Shown here: one piece after another, positions 27,434 through 35,228 of the stretch | Layout of the letters: every line of letters starts with the position of its first letter | How positions within the stretch are numbered: position 1 is the stretch's first letter | DNA from: Arthrobacter sp. U41 | GTDB taxonomy: Bacteria; Actinomycetota; Actinomycetes; Actinomycetales; Micrococcaceae | NCBI RefSeq assembly: GCF_007679325.1 | Contig: NZ_VEGI01000001.1 | Span: 248,001 to 312,000, forward strand | Length of the DNA stretch: 64,000 nt | Direction: 5' to 3' | Made by a program: the position numbers and the translations under genes | The notes under the pieces: model-generated | Databases searched by the model: none | Seen by the model: the letters and a program-made list of their open reading frames with translations, nothing else | Told to the model about the DNA's origin: nothing

Positions 27434-27913
27434 CTATTGAGTTGCGGTTTCCGGCTGCGGCGCGACGACCGCTGTGGCGCCGTCGATCGCACTGACGACC
27501 GCATGCTGTCCGGGCGCCAGGACTCCGGTTTCCGAGCGGGCGCTCCAGACGTCGCCGCCGATCTTGACCAGGCCTCCGCTGGCGCTGACCGGCTCCATCA
27601 CCAGGGCGGATTCGCCGATGAGGCGTTCCACATTGCTCCGGCGGTCGGCCGGGCCCTTGTGGAGGTGTTTGAGGGCGACGGGCCGCACGAAGCCGATCAT
27701 CAGCAGCGAAACCACGCAGAAAGCCACGATCTGCAGGCCAAGGTCGGCTCCGGCCAGCGAAGCGACCAGCCCGGCGAGGGCGCCGCCGCCGAGCATGATG
27801 AAGAACAGGTCCAGGGTGATCATTTCAACCACGGCAAAAACCAGGAAGACCGTGAGCCACAGGGCCCACCAGTTTTCGGGTAGCCATTCGAACATCGTTT
27901 CCCCCTTCGCCAC
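27434..27913 (-). CDS. NfeD family membrane protein
   Basis: 159 residues with an N-terminal helix (WWALWLTVFLVFAVVEMITLD), two further membrane segments (LFFIMLGGGALAGLVASLAG and LGLQIVAFCVVSLLMIGFV), and a C-terminal OB-fold domain (about 90-155, GESALVMEPVSASGGLVKIGGDVWSARS). NfeD proteins partner SPFH proteins, and the gene pair here supports that. This is the short NfeD type without the serine protease domain. The start ATG at 27913 has MAKGE then hydrophobic sequence; MFEW a few codons later is an alternative start. Confidence 0.88.
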   Translation of the reverse strand: MAKGETMFEWLPENWWALWLTVFLVFAVVEMITLDLFFIMLGGGALAGLVASLAGADLGLQIVAFCVVSLLMIGFVRPVALKHLHKGPADRRSNVERLIGESALVMEPVSASGGLVKIGGDVWSARSETGVLAPGQHAVVSAIDGATAVVAPQPETATQ

Positions 27914-28039
27914 GGGGGCTGCAGGCGCAGACCCTCAGTAACTGTCTTTCCATACTAAGCCGAACGGCAACGCCAGCGGAGGGCAGCGGAAATCAGGTGG
28001 CGAACGTGGCCAAGTCGTTACCTCCGGGTATGCCGGGAG

Positions 28040-28924
28040 TCAGTGGCGGGGCTCGAAAACGCTGATCCGGAACCGGGCGGACACGGCCGTAAGAGGGGGG
28101 AGCGTCGCCGCGAGGGACGCCAGGGCGCCGCGGTCCAGGTGATGCCCGGCCGGGCCCATGAGGGCCAGCCGGGCGACGTCGTCGGGGGACAGCGAGAGGG
28201 GTACGTCCAGGTGGTCGGTGGAGAGCGCGGCGAAGTGTCCTCCGAGCGAGGCAGCAAGCCGTTCGTCCTTGGCCGGGTCGATGCCGAGCATGCCGGCCTG
28301 GCCGGCAACCTCCGCAAGGTGGCCCGGCCGCGGTGTCACGACAATGAGCCTCCCGCCCGGGCGCAGCACGCGGGCGAACTCCGGGGCGTTGCGCGGAGCG
28401 AACACCACGGTGACGACGTCGACGGCGTGGTCGGCCAGCGGCAGCGGCTGCCACACGTCGCCGACGACGTTGACGGCGTCCGGGTTCAGCCGGGCCGCCC
28501 GGCGGAGCGCGAACTTTGAAATGTCCAGGCCGATGGCTCCGGCGCTTACGCCGTCGTGCGCCAGCCGGTCCAGGACCGCCCGGAGGTAGTGACCGGTCCC
28601 GGTTCCGGCGTCCAGGACCGTCCCCGGGCTTCCCGCCGCGTCGCCGGCGAGGGCCGCGGCCGCCCGCTCCGCCACGGCATCGGCAAGCGGCCGGTAGTGG
28701 CCGGCGGAGAGGAAGTCGAAGCGTGCCGCCACCATGTCGGCGGCGTCCGCCTCGAAAACGGTGCCTTTGCCGACGAGGAAGTTGAAGTATCCCTGTTTGG
28801 CCGCGTCGAAGCTGTGCCCGGCCGGGCACACCAGTGAACGGCCCGCGGCGTCGCTGAATCCCAGGGGGTCCCGGCAGACCGGGCACAGCAAGGACGTGGC
28901 GGGATCGGCGGGCATACTGTCCAT
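28040..28924 (-). CDS. 23S rRNA (guanine-N1)-methyltransferase, RlmA/TlrB family
   Basis: SAM-dependent rRNA methyltransferase, 294 residues. The N-terminal zinc-finger is visible as Cys14, Cys17, Cys33 and His37 (LLCPVCRDPLGF and LVCPAGHSFDAAKQGYFNFL), a signature of RlmA enzymes. The methyltransferase motif I is VLDAGTGTGHYLRAVLD, followed by IGLDISKFALRRAARL and VVTVVFAPRNAPEFARVLRPGGRLIVVTP. Enzymes of this family methylate G745 or G748 of 23S rRNA; which base cannot be told here, and TlrB-type members give resistance to mycinosylated macrolides. Confidence 0.88.
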   Translation of the reverse strand: MDSMPADPATSLLCPVCRDPLGFSDAAGRSLVCPAGHSFDAAKQGYFNFLVGKGTVFEADAADMVAARFDFLSAGHYRPLADAVAERAAAALAGDAAGSPGTVLDAGTGTGHYLRAVLDRLAHDGVSAGAIGLDISKFALRRAARLNPDAVNVVGDVWQPLPLADHAVDVVTVVFAPRNAPEFARVLRPGGRLIVVTPRPGHLAEVAGQAGMLGIDPAKDERLAASLGGHFAALSTDHLDVPLSLSPDDVARLALMGPAGHHLDRGALASLAATLPPLTAVSARFRISVFEPRH

Positions 28925-29023
28925 CCTAGGGGCGGTAACGTCCGGGCGGGGCCTCCGGCCGGACCTGCACAGCGGGCGGATGCCGCCGCGCCGCCACAGG
29001 TCCGGACCCGCCGACGTGAGCTA

Positions 29024-29053
29024 TTTCACTACCGGGAAAACTGCGGCTAGGCT
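29024..29053 (+). promoter_or_regulatory. promoter of the S9 peptidase gene
   Basis: TTTCAC (29024-29029) and TAGGCT (29048-29053) are 18 bp apart. The -10 box ends 7 bp before the GTG at 29061, giving a leaderless mRNA. Confidence 0.5.
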
Positions 29054-29060
29054 CGCTCAC

Positions 29061-31142
29061 GTGAAATCCGAACATCTGCCGCTGCTCAAGTCCGTCTCCG
29101 CCCCCGCCGTGCATCCGGACGGCGGCCGCGCCGTCGTGTCGGTGCTGCGGCCCGACTTCGACGCCGACGCTTACGTCGGCCAGTTGTGGACGGTGCCGCT
29201 GGACTCCCCACCGAACCCCGGCCGCGCCCCGCGCCGCCTGACCCGCGGATTCCGCGACACCGCGCCGGACTTCTCGCCGGACGGCCGCGTGCTGGCGTTC
29301 CTGCGGGCCGCCGAGGCCGGCAAGCCCCAGCTCCACATCGTGGAGGCCGACGGCGGCGAGCCGCAGCCCGTCACCGACGCACCGCTGGGCGTGTCGGCGT
29401 TCGCATGGTCACCCGATTCCCGGCGCATTGTCTATGGTGCCCGGGTGCCGGACGACGGCCGCTACGGCAGCACCGACGGGATCTCCGCCGGCGGTGAGGA
29501 TGCCCGGCTGATCACGGACTACCAGTACCGGATGAACGGCGTCGGGTACACCGCGGACAAACCGGTTCAGCTGTTCCTCGTGGAGGTTCCGGACCCCGGG
29601 GCCGAACCCAAGGTGGCACCCAAGGGCCGGGCGTTGAAGGCCGCCGCAGAGGGCGGGGGATCACCCGGCCGCGGCAACGCCGAATCAGCCGGGCTGCTGC
29701 CGGTCGCGCAGCAGCTGACCTCTGCCGCAACAGACCACAACGGCGCATGCTTCGGCGCCGACGGACAAACCATTTACTTCACGGCCGCCCTGCATGAAGG
29801 CAGCGACGCCGATCTCGCCACCGGCATCTACCGCCTCACGGTAGGCGACGGCGCCGGGGGAGCGGAGCCGGAGCCCGTCGTCGCGGACAATACCGGCCGG
29901 CAGTCCATCCACGCCGTCCGCCAGTCGGAGGACGGGCAGTGGATCTTCTTCCTCGCCCAGGACCTCGGCGAGTCGGGGCAGGACTTCGTGGCGCGCAACA
30001 CCGCGCTCTACGTGATGCCGTCAGGCGGTGGGGACGCCACACGCCTCAGCGACGTCGAGACCATGGACCTCGGCTGCAACGGCAAGATCGAACTGCGCGG
30101 GCCCGATTCCGTGCTTTTGCTGAACAATGCCCGCGGCACGGTGGAGCTGCACGAGTTCCGGGCCTCCGGGAACCACCAGGCCCTGGTCCAGGGCGAACGT
30201 ACCGTCAGCGGCGCCGCGGCCCGCGGCGGATCGCTTGTGGTCAGTTTCGCCGACGCGGGAACCTCCGGGGACGTGGCGGTGTTCGACGGCGGGCAGCTCC
30301 GCGTGCTGACGGATTTCTCCGCACAGCTCCGCTCGGACGCCGGAATCGTTGAGCCGGTGGAGCTGACGTTCCCTTCAGCCGACGGCTACCCCGTCCACGG
30401 CTGGCTGGTGCGGCCGCCGGGCCGGGGACCCCACCCGGTCCTGCTGAACATCCACGGCGGCCCGTTTGCCCAGTTCACCGGGGCCCTCTTCGACGAGGCC
30501 CAGGTCTACGCCGCGGCCGGCTACGCCGTCCTGATGTGCAACCCGCGCGGTTCCGCCGGCTACGGCCAGGCCCACGGGCGGGCCATCAAGGAGAAGATGG
30601 GCACCTTGGACATGCAGGACGTCCTGGCCTTCCTCGACGGTGCGCTCGGAAAATTCGAGGATCTTGACGAGGGTTCGCTCGGCATCATGGGAGGCTCCTA
30701 CGGCGGCTACCTCACCGCCTGGACCATCAGCCACGACCACCGTTTCAAGGCTGCCATTGTGGAACGTGGTTTCCTGGATCCCGTAAGTTTCACCGGTTCC
30801 TCCGACATCGGCTGGTTCTTCGGCGGGGAGTACACCGGCCGCACCGCCGAACAGATGGCCGCGCAAAGCCCGATGGCCCGGGTGGAACAGGTCCGCACGC
30901 CGGCCCTGGTCATCCACAGCGAAGAGGACCTCCGGTGCCCGGTGGAGCAGGGCCAGCGGTATTTCACCGCGCTCAAACAGCTGGGCGTGGAGGCCGCGTT
31001 CCTGGTCTTCCCGGGGGAGAACCACGAACTTTCCCGCTCCGGGACGCCGCACCACCGCAAGCAGCGTTTCGACCACATCCTGCAGTGGTGGGCCCGTTAC
31101 CTTCCGACGGCGGAGAACCCGGCGCCTGCGGCGCGGCCCTAA
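29061..31142 (+). CDS. S9 family peptidase (acylaminoacyl-/dipeptidyl-peptidase type)
   Basis: 693 residues, cytosolic. The N-terminal half is a beta-propeller with repeats such as DTAPDFSPDGRVLAFLRA and AFAWSPDSRRIVYGA. The C-terminal alpha/beta-hydrolase domain carries the nucleophile Ser546 in MGGSYGGYLTAW, then HSEEDLRCPVEQGQ for the acid and GENHELSRSG for the histidine. Domain order and length match the S9C group. It cleaves short peptides; the natural substrate is unknown. GTG 29061 is used because of the promoter spacing and family alignment at HLPLLKSVSAPAVHPDG, although the frame is open further upstream. Confidence 0.9.
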   Translation: MKSEHLPLLKSVSAPAVHPDGGRAVVSVLRPDFDADAYVGQLWTVPLDSPPNPGRAPRRLTRGFRDTAPDFSPDGRVLAFLRAAEAGKPQLHIVEADGGEPQPVTDAPLGVSAFAWSPDSRRIVYGARVPDDGRYGSTDGISAGGEDARLITDYQYRMNGVGYTADKPVQLFLVEVPDPGAEPKVAPKGRALKAAAEGGGSPGRGNAESAGLLPVAQQLTSAATDHNGACFGADGQTIYFTAALHEGSDADLATGIYRLTVGDGAGGAEPEPVVADNTGRQSIHAVRQSEDGQWIFFLAQDLGESGQDFVARNTALYVMPSGGGDATRLSDVETMDLGCNGKIELRGPDSVLLLNNARGTVELHEFRASGNHQALVQGERTVSGAAARGGSLVVSFADAGTSGDVAVFDGGQLRVLTDFSAQLRSDAGIVEPVELTFPSADGYPVHGWLVRPPGRGPHPVLLNIHGGPFAQFTGALFDEAQVYAAAGYAVLMCNPRGSAGYGQAHGRAIKEKMGTLDMQDVLAFLDGALGKFEDLDEGSLGIMGGSYGGYLTAWTISHDHRFKAAIVERGFLDPVSFTGSSDIGWFFGGEYTGRTAEQMAAQSPMARVEQVRTPALVIHSEEDLRCPVEQGQRYFTALKQLGVEAAFLVFPGENHELSRSGTPHHRKQRFDHILQWWARYLPTAENPAPAARP

Positions 31143-31200
31143 GGCAACACACAACCCAGAGGCGGCGGCGGTCGGCACCTGCCCGGGCCCATCCGGCGGA

Positions 31201-31863
31201 TCAGGCGCCCGGGAGGAACCCCAGTTCTTCCCGGGCGAGGCTGATATCGGGCTGGGACCAGCGTGCGGAGTACTCGGCGTTGTTGCTGATGGACCGCAGC
31301 TCGGCCCGGTCCAGATACAGGATGCCGTGCAGGTGGTCGGTCTCGTGCTGGACAATCCGCGCCTGCCAGCCGCTGAATTCCCGCTGCTGCGCGCTTCCGT
31401 CCGGGGCCGTGAAGTCGAGCCCCACCGCCTCGGGCCGGACCACGGCGGCCTGAAGTCCGTTCACGGACAGGCACCCTTCGTAGAACGCCACGGCGGAAGC
31501 GCCTTGCGGCGCAAAGGACGGGTTGAGCATGGCGAAGAACGGCAGCGGCTCCCGGCCGCGGGCAGCGGCGACCTCGGGATCGACGTCGAACTGGTCCTCC
31601 AGGACCGCGATCTGCAACGGAATGCCGAGCTGTGGTGCCGCAAGGCCGACGCCGGGAGCCTTGTGCATGACGCTGCGCATGAGGTCGATCAGCTGGCCGA
31701 GTTCGGCGTCGTTCAGTTGGCCGTCAAACGGCGCTGCGAGCTGCCGGAGCACCGGATGTCCCGCCTGGACAATGGTGGGGAGTAGCCCGGCGGTCAGGAT
31801 CTGCTGGACGGTTTCATGGATGCGGGCGGCGCTGTAGTCAGTCGGCTTGGCGTCAGGTGACAT
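31201..31863 (-). CDS. def: peptide deformylase
   Basis: Metalloenzyme that removes the N-formyl group from nascent proteins. 220 residues. The three family motifs are intact: GVGLAAPQ at 71-78, EGCLS with metal ligand Cys131, and QHETDHLHG with His173 and His177 and the catalytic Glu between them. An N-terminal extension of about 25 residues and an insert near 95-105 are common in actinobacterial PDFs. It converges on the S9 peptidase gene, with 58 bp between the stops and no obvious terminator. Confidence 0.95.
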   Translation of the reverse strand: MSPDAKPTDYSAARIHETVQQILTAGLLPTIVQAGHPVLRQLAAPFDGQLNDAELGQLIDLMRSVMHKAPGVGLAAPQLGIPLQIAVLEDQFDVDPEVAAARGREPLPFFAMLNPSFAPQGASAVAFYEGCLSVNGLQAAVVRPEAVGLDFTAPDGSAQQREFSGWQARIVQHETDHLHGILYLDRAELRSISNNAEYSARWSQPDISLAREELGFLPGA

Positions 31864-31872
31864 GCCAACAGA

Positions 31873-32856
31873 CTACTGGCGTCCGCAAGCGGTTGAAACA
31901 AAGTCATGGATCCGTGCACGGAGCATCGCACCAGCGTCGAGCTTCACAACACCGTCGCGTCCGCCGGCGGACACCCTGAGTGGCAGCAGGGTCCCCACCT
32001 TGTCCTCCGCAATGGCGTGCGGATCGCAGCGTGCGGGCCGGATCCCCAGCCGGAAGTGCTGGGTGGACCCGCCTGCGCGGATCGCGACGGAACGCGGCCA
32101 GGGAACCGCCGGGTCTTCCCCAATCAGGGTGGTCCCGCCCACCCGGTGAAGTGTCAGGGTTCCCGACAGACCGGGATGCGCGGAACCGGGGGTGCTCCGC
32201 GGGGTGATGGCGAGCCCCAGCACGGCACGTTGCCCGTCAGCCGACACTTCCAGTTCCGGATCCAGCCGGATCCCGGCGACGGCGGAGACCGCCAGGGCGA
32301 GGCACATTTCCGCGTTGTTCCGGCTCAGCACGCCATGGGGGTCGGTGGCCGGCACCGTCGCTGCGGGCCGGGTTGCGTTGGTTTCGGCCAGCTGCAGTGT
32401 CACCGTGGCGTCCCCATTCGGTCCGGTCGCGGGAGGCCCGCAGTCGGGGGCGCTCAATGGTGCGGGCAGGATCTTCGTCTGGCCCGGGGGCAGTTCGATT
32501 CCGCCGGGTGACGCCGGCCAGTCGAGGGTGCCGGAGAACAGCGGGCTGGATGCACGTGCGCCGAGCACGGTCACGGGGCGGGCGGTGGTGTTGGTCAGCC
32601 GGATGGAGATGATCCGGCGGCTGTAGTTGTCGCGCAGCTGGTTGATCTCGGCTGTGACCGGGACGTCTGTTCCCGCCGGGCCTGCCGCTGCGGGGGGCGT
32701 CGCGGAAGGTTCTCCGGGAACGGATGTCCCCGCGCTGCACGACACAGTCGCTGCGATGGCCGCCGCGGCCGCCGCAGCGATGAACAACCTGAAGACTCCG
32801 GATCCGCCGGCCGGACGTCGGAGCGGGTGGACCCGGGGTGTAGGTATACAGCCCAT
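31873..32856 (-). CDS. putative secreted lipoprotein of unknown function
   Basis: 327 residues from ATG 32856. A basic N-terminus and hydrophobic core (VFRLFIAAAAAAAIAATVSC) end in a lipobox-like TVSC, so it is probably a lipoprotein facing the cell wall. The mature part has two beta-rich halves, each with ITNT-like or LTLHRVGG segments and Cys residues. I recognise no named family. The frame is open upstream for 100 more codons, but a TACACT box (32868-32863 on the minus strand) ends 6 bp before this ATG and supports it. It lies 10 bp upstream of the def start on the same strand, so the deformylase may be co-transcribed from it. Confidence 0.75.
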   Translation of the reverse strand: MGCIPTPRVHPLRRPAGGSGVFRLFIAAAAAAAIAATVSCSAGTSVPGEPSATPPAAAGPAGTDVPVTAEINQLRDNYSRRIISIRLTNTTARPVTVLGARASSPLFSGTLDWPASPGGIELPPGQTKILPAPLSAPDCGPPATGPNGDATVTLQLAETNATRPAATVPATDPHGVLSRNNAEMCLALAVSAVAGIRLDPELEVSADGQRAVLGLAITPRSTPGSAHPGLSGTLTLHRVGGTTLIGEDPAVPWPRSVAIRAGGSTQHFRLGIRPARCDPHAIAEDKVGTLLPLRVSAGGRDGVVKLDAGAMLRARIHDFVSTACGRQ

Positions 32857-32915
32857 GGGGTCAGTGTATTCCCGGCGCGGAGCCGTGCGTCCGGCCCCGG
32901 ACGGGGGAATTCCGT

Positions 32916-32921
32916 TAGTCT
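32916..32921 (+). promoter_or_regulatory. -10 element (TAGTCT) of the NTF2-like gene
   Basis: TAGTCT ends 6 bp before the ATG at 32928, again placing transcription start at the start codon. Confidence 0.4.
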
Positions 32922-32927
32922 CGAGCC

Positions 32928-33332
32928 ATGACGTCACCCACCCCCTTGGCATGCGTCCTCGGCCTGTTGCACGCTCTTGAACGCGGCAGCGGGGCACAGG
33001 ACATCGCTCCGTTCCTGGCCGCGGACTACACCCTGACCGAGGCGCCCCACCTGCTGGCCCCGGCCGGTGCGACACGGAACCGCGACGAGGCCCTCGCCGG
33101 CGCGGCTGCGGCGCACGACGTGATCTCGGGGCAGCGCTTCGACGTACGGCGCACCACATGTGAAGGCACCCGGGTGGTGGTGGAAGCCGAGTGGACGGCC
33201 ACCGTGCTGATGGACCTGCCGCACTGGGACGCCGGAGAGGTCATCCGCGCCCGGATCGCGTCCGTCTTCGAGGTCCGGGACGGGCAGATCGTCAGCCAGG
33301 ACAGCTACGACTGCTACTTCACGCCCGCCTGA
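32928..33332 (+). CDS. NTF2-like (SnoaL-type) protein
   Basis: 134 residues with the cone-shaped NTF2/SnoaL fold pattern: an N-terminal helix (LGLLHALERGSGAQDIAPFL), APHLLAPAGATRNRDEAL, and strands such as VVVEAEWTATVLMD and VFEVRDGQIVSQDSYDCYF. Proteins of this fold are cyclases, isomerases or small-molecule binders, so no reaction can be assigned. It lies convergent to the polyketide operon and separated from it by a tandem repeat; a role with that operon is possible but unsupported. Confidence 0.8.
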   Translation: MTSPTPLACVLGLLHALERGSGAQDIAPFLAADYTLTEAPHLLAPAGATRNRDEALAGAAAAHDVISGQRFDVRRTTCEGTRVVVEAEWTATVLMDLPHWDAGEVIRARIASVFEVRDGQIVSQDSYDCYFTPA

Positions 33333-33344
33333 GCCTTCGTGCCC

Positions 33345-33406
33345 GGGCCCGTCACTGCCCGGGCCTGTCACTGCATGTCCTGTCGCTGCATGGCCTGTCA
33401 CTGCAT
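33345..33406. repeat. four tandem 15/16-bp repeats spanning the FAD-monooxygenase stop codon
   Basis: Four units at 33345-33360, 33361-33376, 33377-33391 and 33392-33406 share the pattern GGCCTGTCACTGCAT. On the minus strand the unit reads ATGCAGTGACAGGCC, so it contains the last two codons and the TGA stop of the FAD-monooxygenase. Read-through of the first TGA would stay in frame to a second TGA in the third unit. Confidence 0.9.
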
Positions 33407-34531
33407 GGTGAACCGGCGGGCCACGAATCCGTTGACAGCAGGTACCGAAGCTGCCGCAGCCAGGGCCCGGTTCCGCACTGACAATGGTCCGGCCGGCAGG
33501 GGCCGCCCCAGCGCCATGTTGATTTCGGCCTGCCGGGCCGCCCGGGCGGCCGCAATCATCCGGTCGCCTTCAACGGCCCGGAGTGCCGTCCCCACGTGCG
33601 CCCCGTGCAGCGAGGCGACCACCACCGGGGCCAGGGCGGCGGCGTCGAGCCAGCCCAGGTTCATGCCCTGGCCTCCGATGGGGCTGATCTCGTGGGCGGC
33701 GTCCCCGATCAGGACCGTGCGGCCGGTCACCATCCGGCCGGCCAGCCGTGAGCGTACGCCGAAGCTGCTCAGCATGCTGTTGCTGGCGGGGTCGACGTCG
33801 ATCCGGGTCCGTTCCCGGATTCTGTGCCCGAGCCAGCGGGCGTCTCCGGCACCGTCGGACGCCGCGAGGCGGACCACCCAGCGGCGCAAGTTTCCCGGCA
33901 GCGGAAAGGACTCTACGATCCCCTCGGATTCCAGGAACAGGGCTGCGTCGGGACCGTACCCGGTGGTGTCGGCGAAGTCGCCCATCAGGTAGCGGTCCGG
34001 ATAGTCCTTCGCGCGGACCGGAACACCCAGCTGCGGGCGGATGGTGGAGCGGACTCCGTCGGCGGCGACGGCGAAGGCCGCCGTGTACCGGACCTCCCCG
34101 CCTCCCGTCGTGGCGTCCACGATGACCTGGCCGCCGTCGTCGTGCAGCCGTGTGACCCGGACACCGCGGTGCAGGGCTGCGGGGTCAAGCTGCCGGACAC
34201 GGTCTTCCAGAATGGCCGCCGTCCGTGCCTGCGGCAGCGACAGGACATACGGGAACCTGTCGGAGACGCCTGCAAAGGACATCTCCGCGAGCGTCCTGCC
34301 GCCGCCGACGGCGAGGCCTCGCCTGATCGGGACCCCCTCCGCCACCAGCGCCGGCGCCACGCCGATTCCCTGGAGCGCATCCAGCGACGGGGGATGGATG
34401 CCGATCGCCCGGGAGTGCGGTTCGGCGCCGGTCCGCTGCTCCAGGATCCGGACGCTCACACCTTGTTGGAGCAGTAACGCAGCCATGAACAGTCCCACCG
34501 GCCCGCCGCCGATCACCAGGACATCAACCAC
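33398..34531 (-). CDS. FAD-dependent monooxygenase of the polyketide operon
   Basis: Flavoprotein hydroxylase of the class A group (p-hydroxybenzoate-hydroxylase fold), 377 residues. The N-terminal FAD site is VDVLVIGGGPVGLFMAALLLQQG, the second is VAADGVRSTIRPQLG (DG motif), and the third is TVLIGDAAHEISPIGGQGMNLG (GD motif). In type III PKS operons such enzymes oxidise the aromatic ring of the polyketide to a hydroquinone or quinone. The start overlaps the end of the methyltransferase gene by 8 bp, so translation is coupled. The stop codon lies in the tandem repeat. Confidence 0.88.
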   Translation of the reverse strand: MVDVLVIGGGPVGLFMAALLLQQGVSVRILEQRTGAEPHSRAIGIHPPSLDALQGIGVAPALVAEGVPIRRGLAVGGGRTLAEMSFAGVSDRFPYVLSLPQARTAAILEDRVRQLDPAALHRGVRVTRLHDDGGQVIVDATTGGGEVRYTAAFAVAADGVRSTIRPQLGVPVRAKDYPDRYLMGDFADTTGYGPDAALFLESEGIVESFPLPGNLRRWVVRLAASDGAGDARWLGHRIRERTRIDVDPASNSMLSSFGVRSRLAGRMVTGRTVLIGDAAHEISPIGGQGMNLGWLDAAALAPVVVASLHGAHVGTALRAVEGDRMIAAARAARQAEINMALGRPLPAGPLSVRNRALAAAASVPAVNGFVARRFTMQ

Positions 34532-35222
34532 GGGCGGCCTGGTCGAGAATCAGCAGGTTACGGAACGGGGCGCGCCGGAGGACCTTCCAGCCCGGGGGAG
34601 CGGCGGCCTGAAGCTCCGCATCGGTGTAGCTGCGACGGATGGAGGTGAGGCCGTCCTGCCTGATGTAGGAGCCTGTTAAGGGCAGCGCGCCGACGAGGAA
34701 CAGGGCGTAGGCGGCAGGGCTGCGCCGAAGGTCGTTGTGGATGACCTTGCCGTGGCACAGCCCCGCAGACTCGGCCAGGAACAGCGGAAGCTCGTCCTCC
34801 GCCAGGTGGTGGAGCACATGGTTGGACACCACCAGGTCAAAGGTCTGCCCCTCACCGGCGAGGTCCGCCGCCGTGGCCTGCCGGAACGTCACGCCCGAGC
34901 CCCGGTGCCGTTCCGCGGCGAAGCGGCTGGCGCGCGGGTCGGGATCGATCGCCGTGATTTCCAGGCGGAGCCGGTCCCGGGCCGCCCAGCGCGAGAGCAT
35001 CACCGGCACGTCCCCGCCCCCGCAGCCGATGTCCAGCAGGGTGGCCGGCGCGCCCTGGCGGAGGCGGGGCCTGAGCTGGCGGAGGTAGATGCCGCGCCAG
35101 CCGGAGACGGCCCGATTGACCAGGGCAAACTGGGCGTAGGTGCGGTCCAGCTTGTCCGGGTCGCAGCCGGGCAGGTCCATTTCCTCGACGGCGTGGGCCG
35201 CCCGTTCCCGCAGCAGTTCCAC
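34524..35222 (-). CDS. class I SAM-dependent methyltransferase of the polyketide operon
   Basis: 232 residues. Motif I reads LLDIGCGGGDVPVMLSRWA, with the acidic loop ITAIDPDPRASRFA and the post-motif FDLVVSNHVLHHLAEDELPLFL. It is a soluble Rossmann methyltransferase, not the membrane isoprenylcysteine-type enzyme found in the srs operon of Streptomyces griseus. It probably methylates a hydroxyl or ring carbon of the polyketide made by the upstream synthase. It begins 6 bp after the PKS stop and overlaps the monooxygenase start by 8 bp. Confidence 0.88.
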   Translation of the reverse strand: MELLRERAAHAVEEMDLPGCDPDKLDRTYAQFALVNRAVSGWRGIYLRQLRPRLRQGAPATLLDIGCGGGDVPVMLSRWAARDRLRLEITAIDPDPRASRFAAERHRGSGVTFRQATAADLAGEGQTFDLVVSNHVLHHLAEDELPLFLAESAGLCHGKVIHNDLRRSPAAYALFLVGALPLTGSYIRQDGLTSIRRSYTDAELQAAAPPGWKVLRRAPFRNLLILDQAARG

Positions 35223-35228
35223 CGGTTC

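Noticed and set aside
33345..33406. Possible CRISPR-like array
   Set aside because: Units are only 15-16 bp, have no spacers and there are no cas genes; it is a simple tandem repeat.
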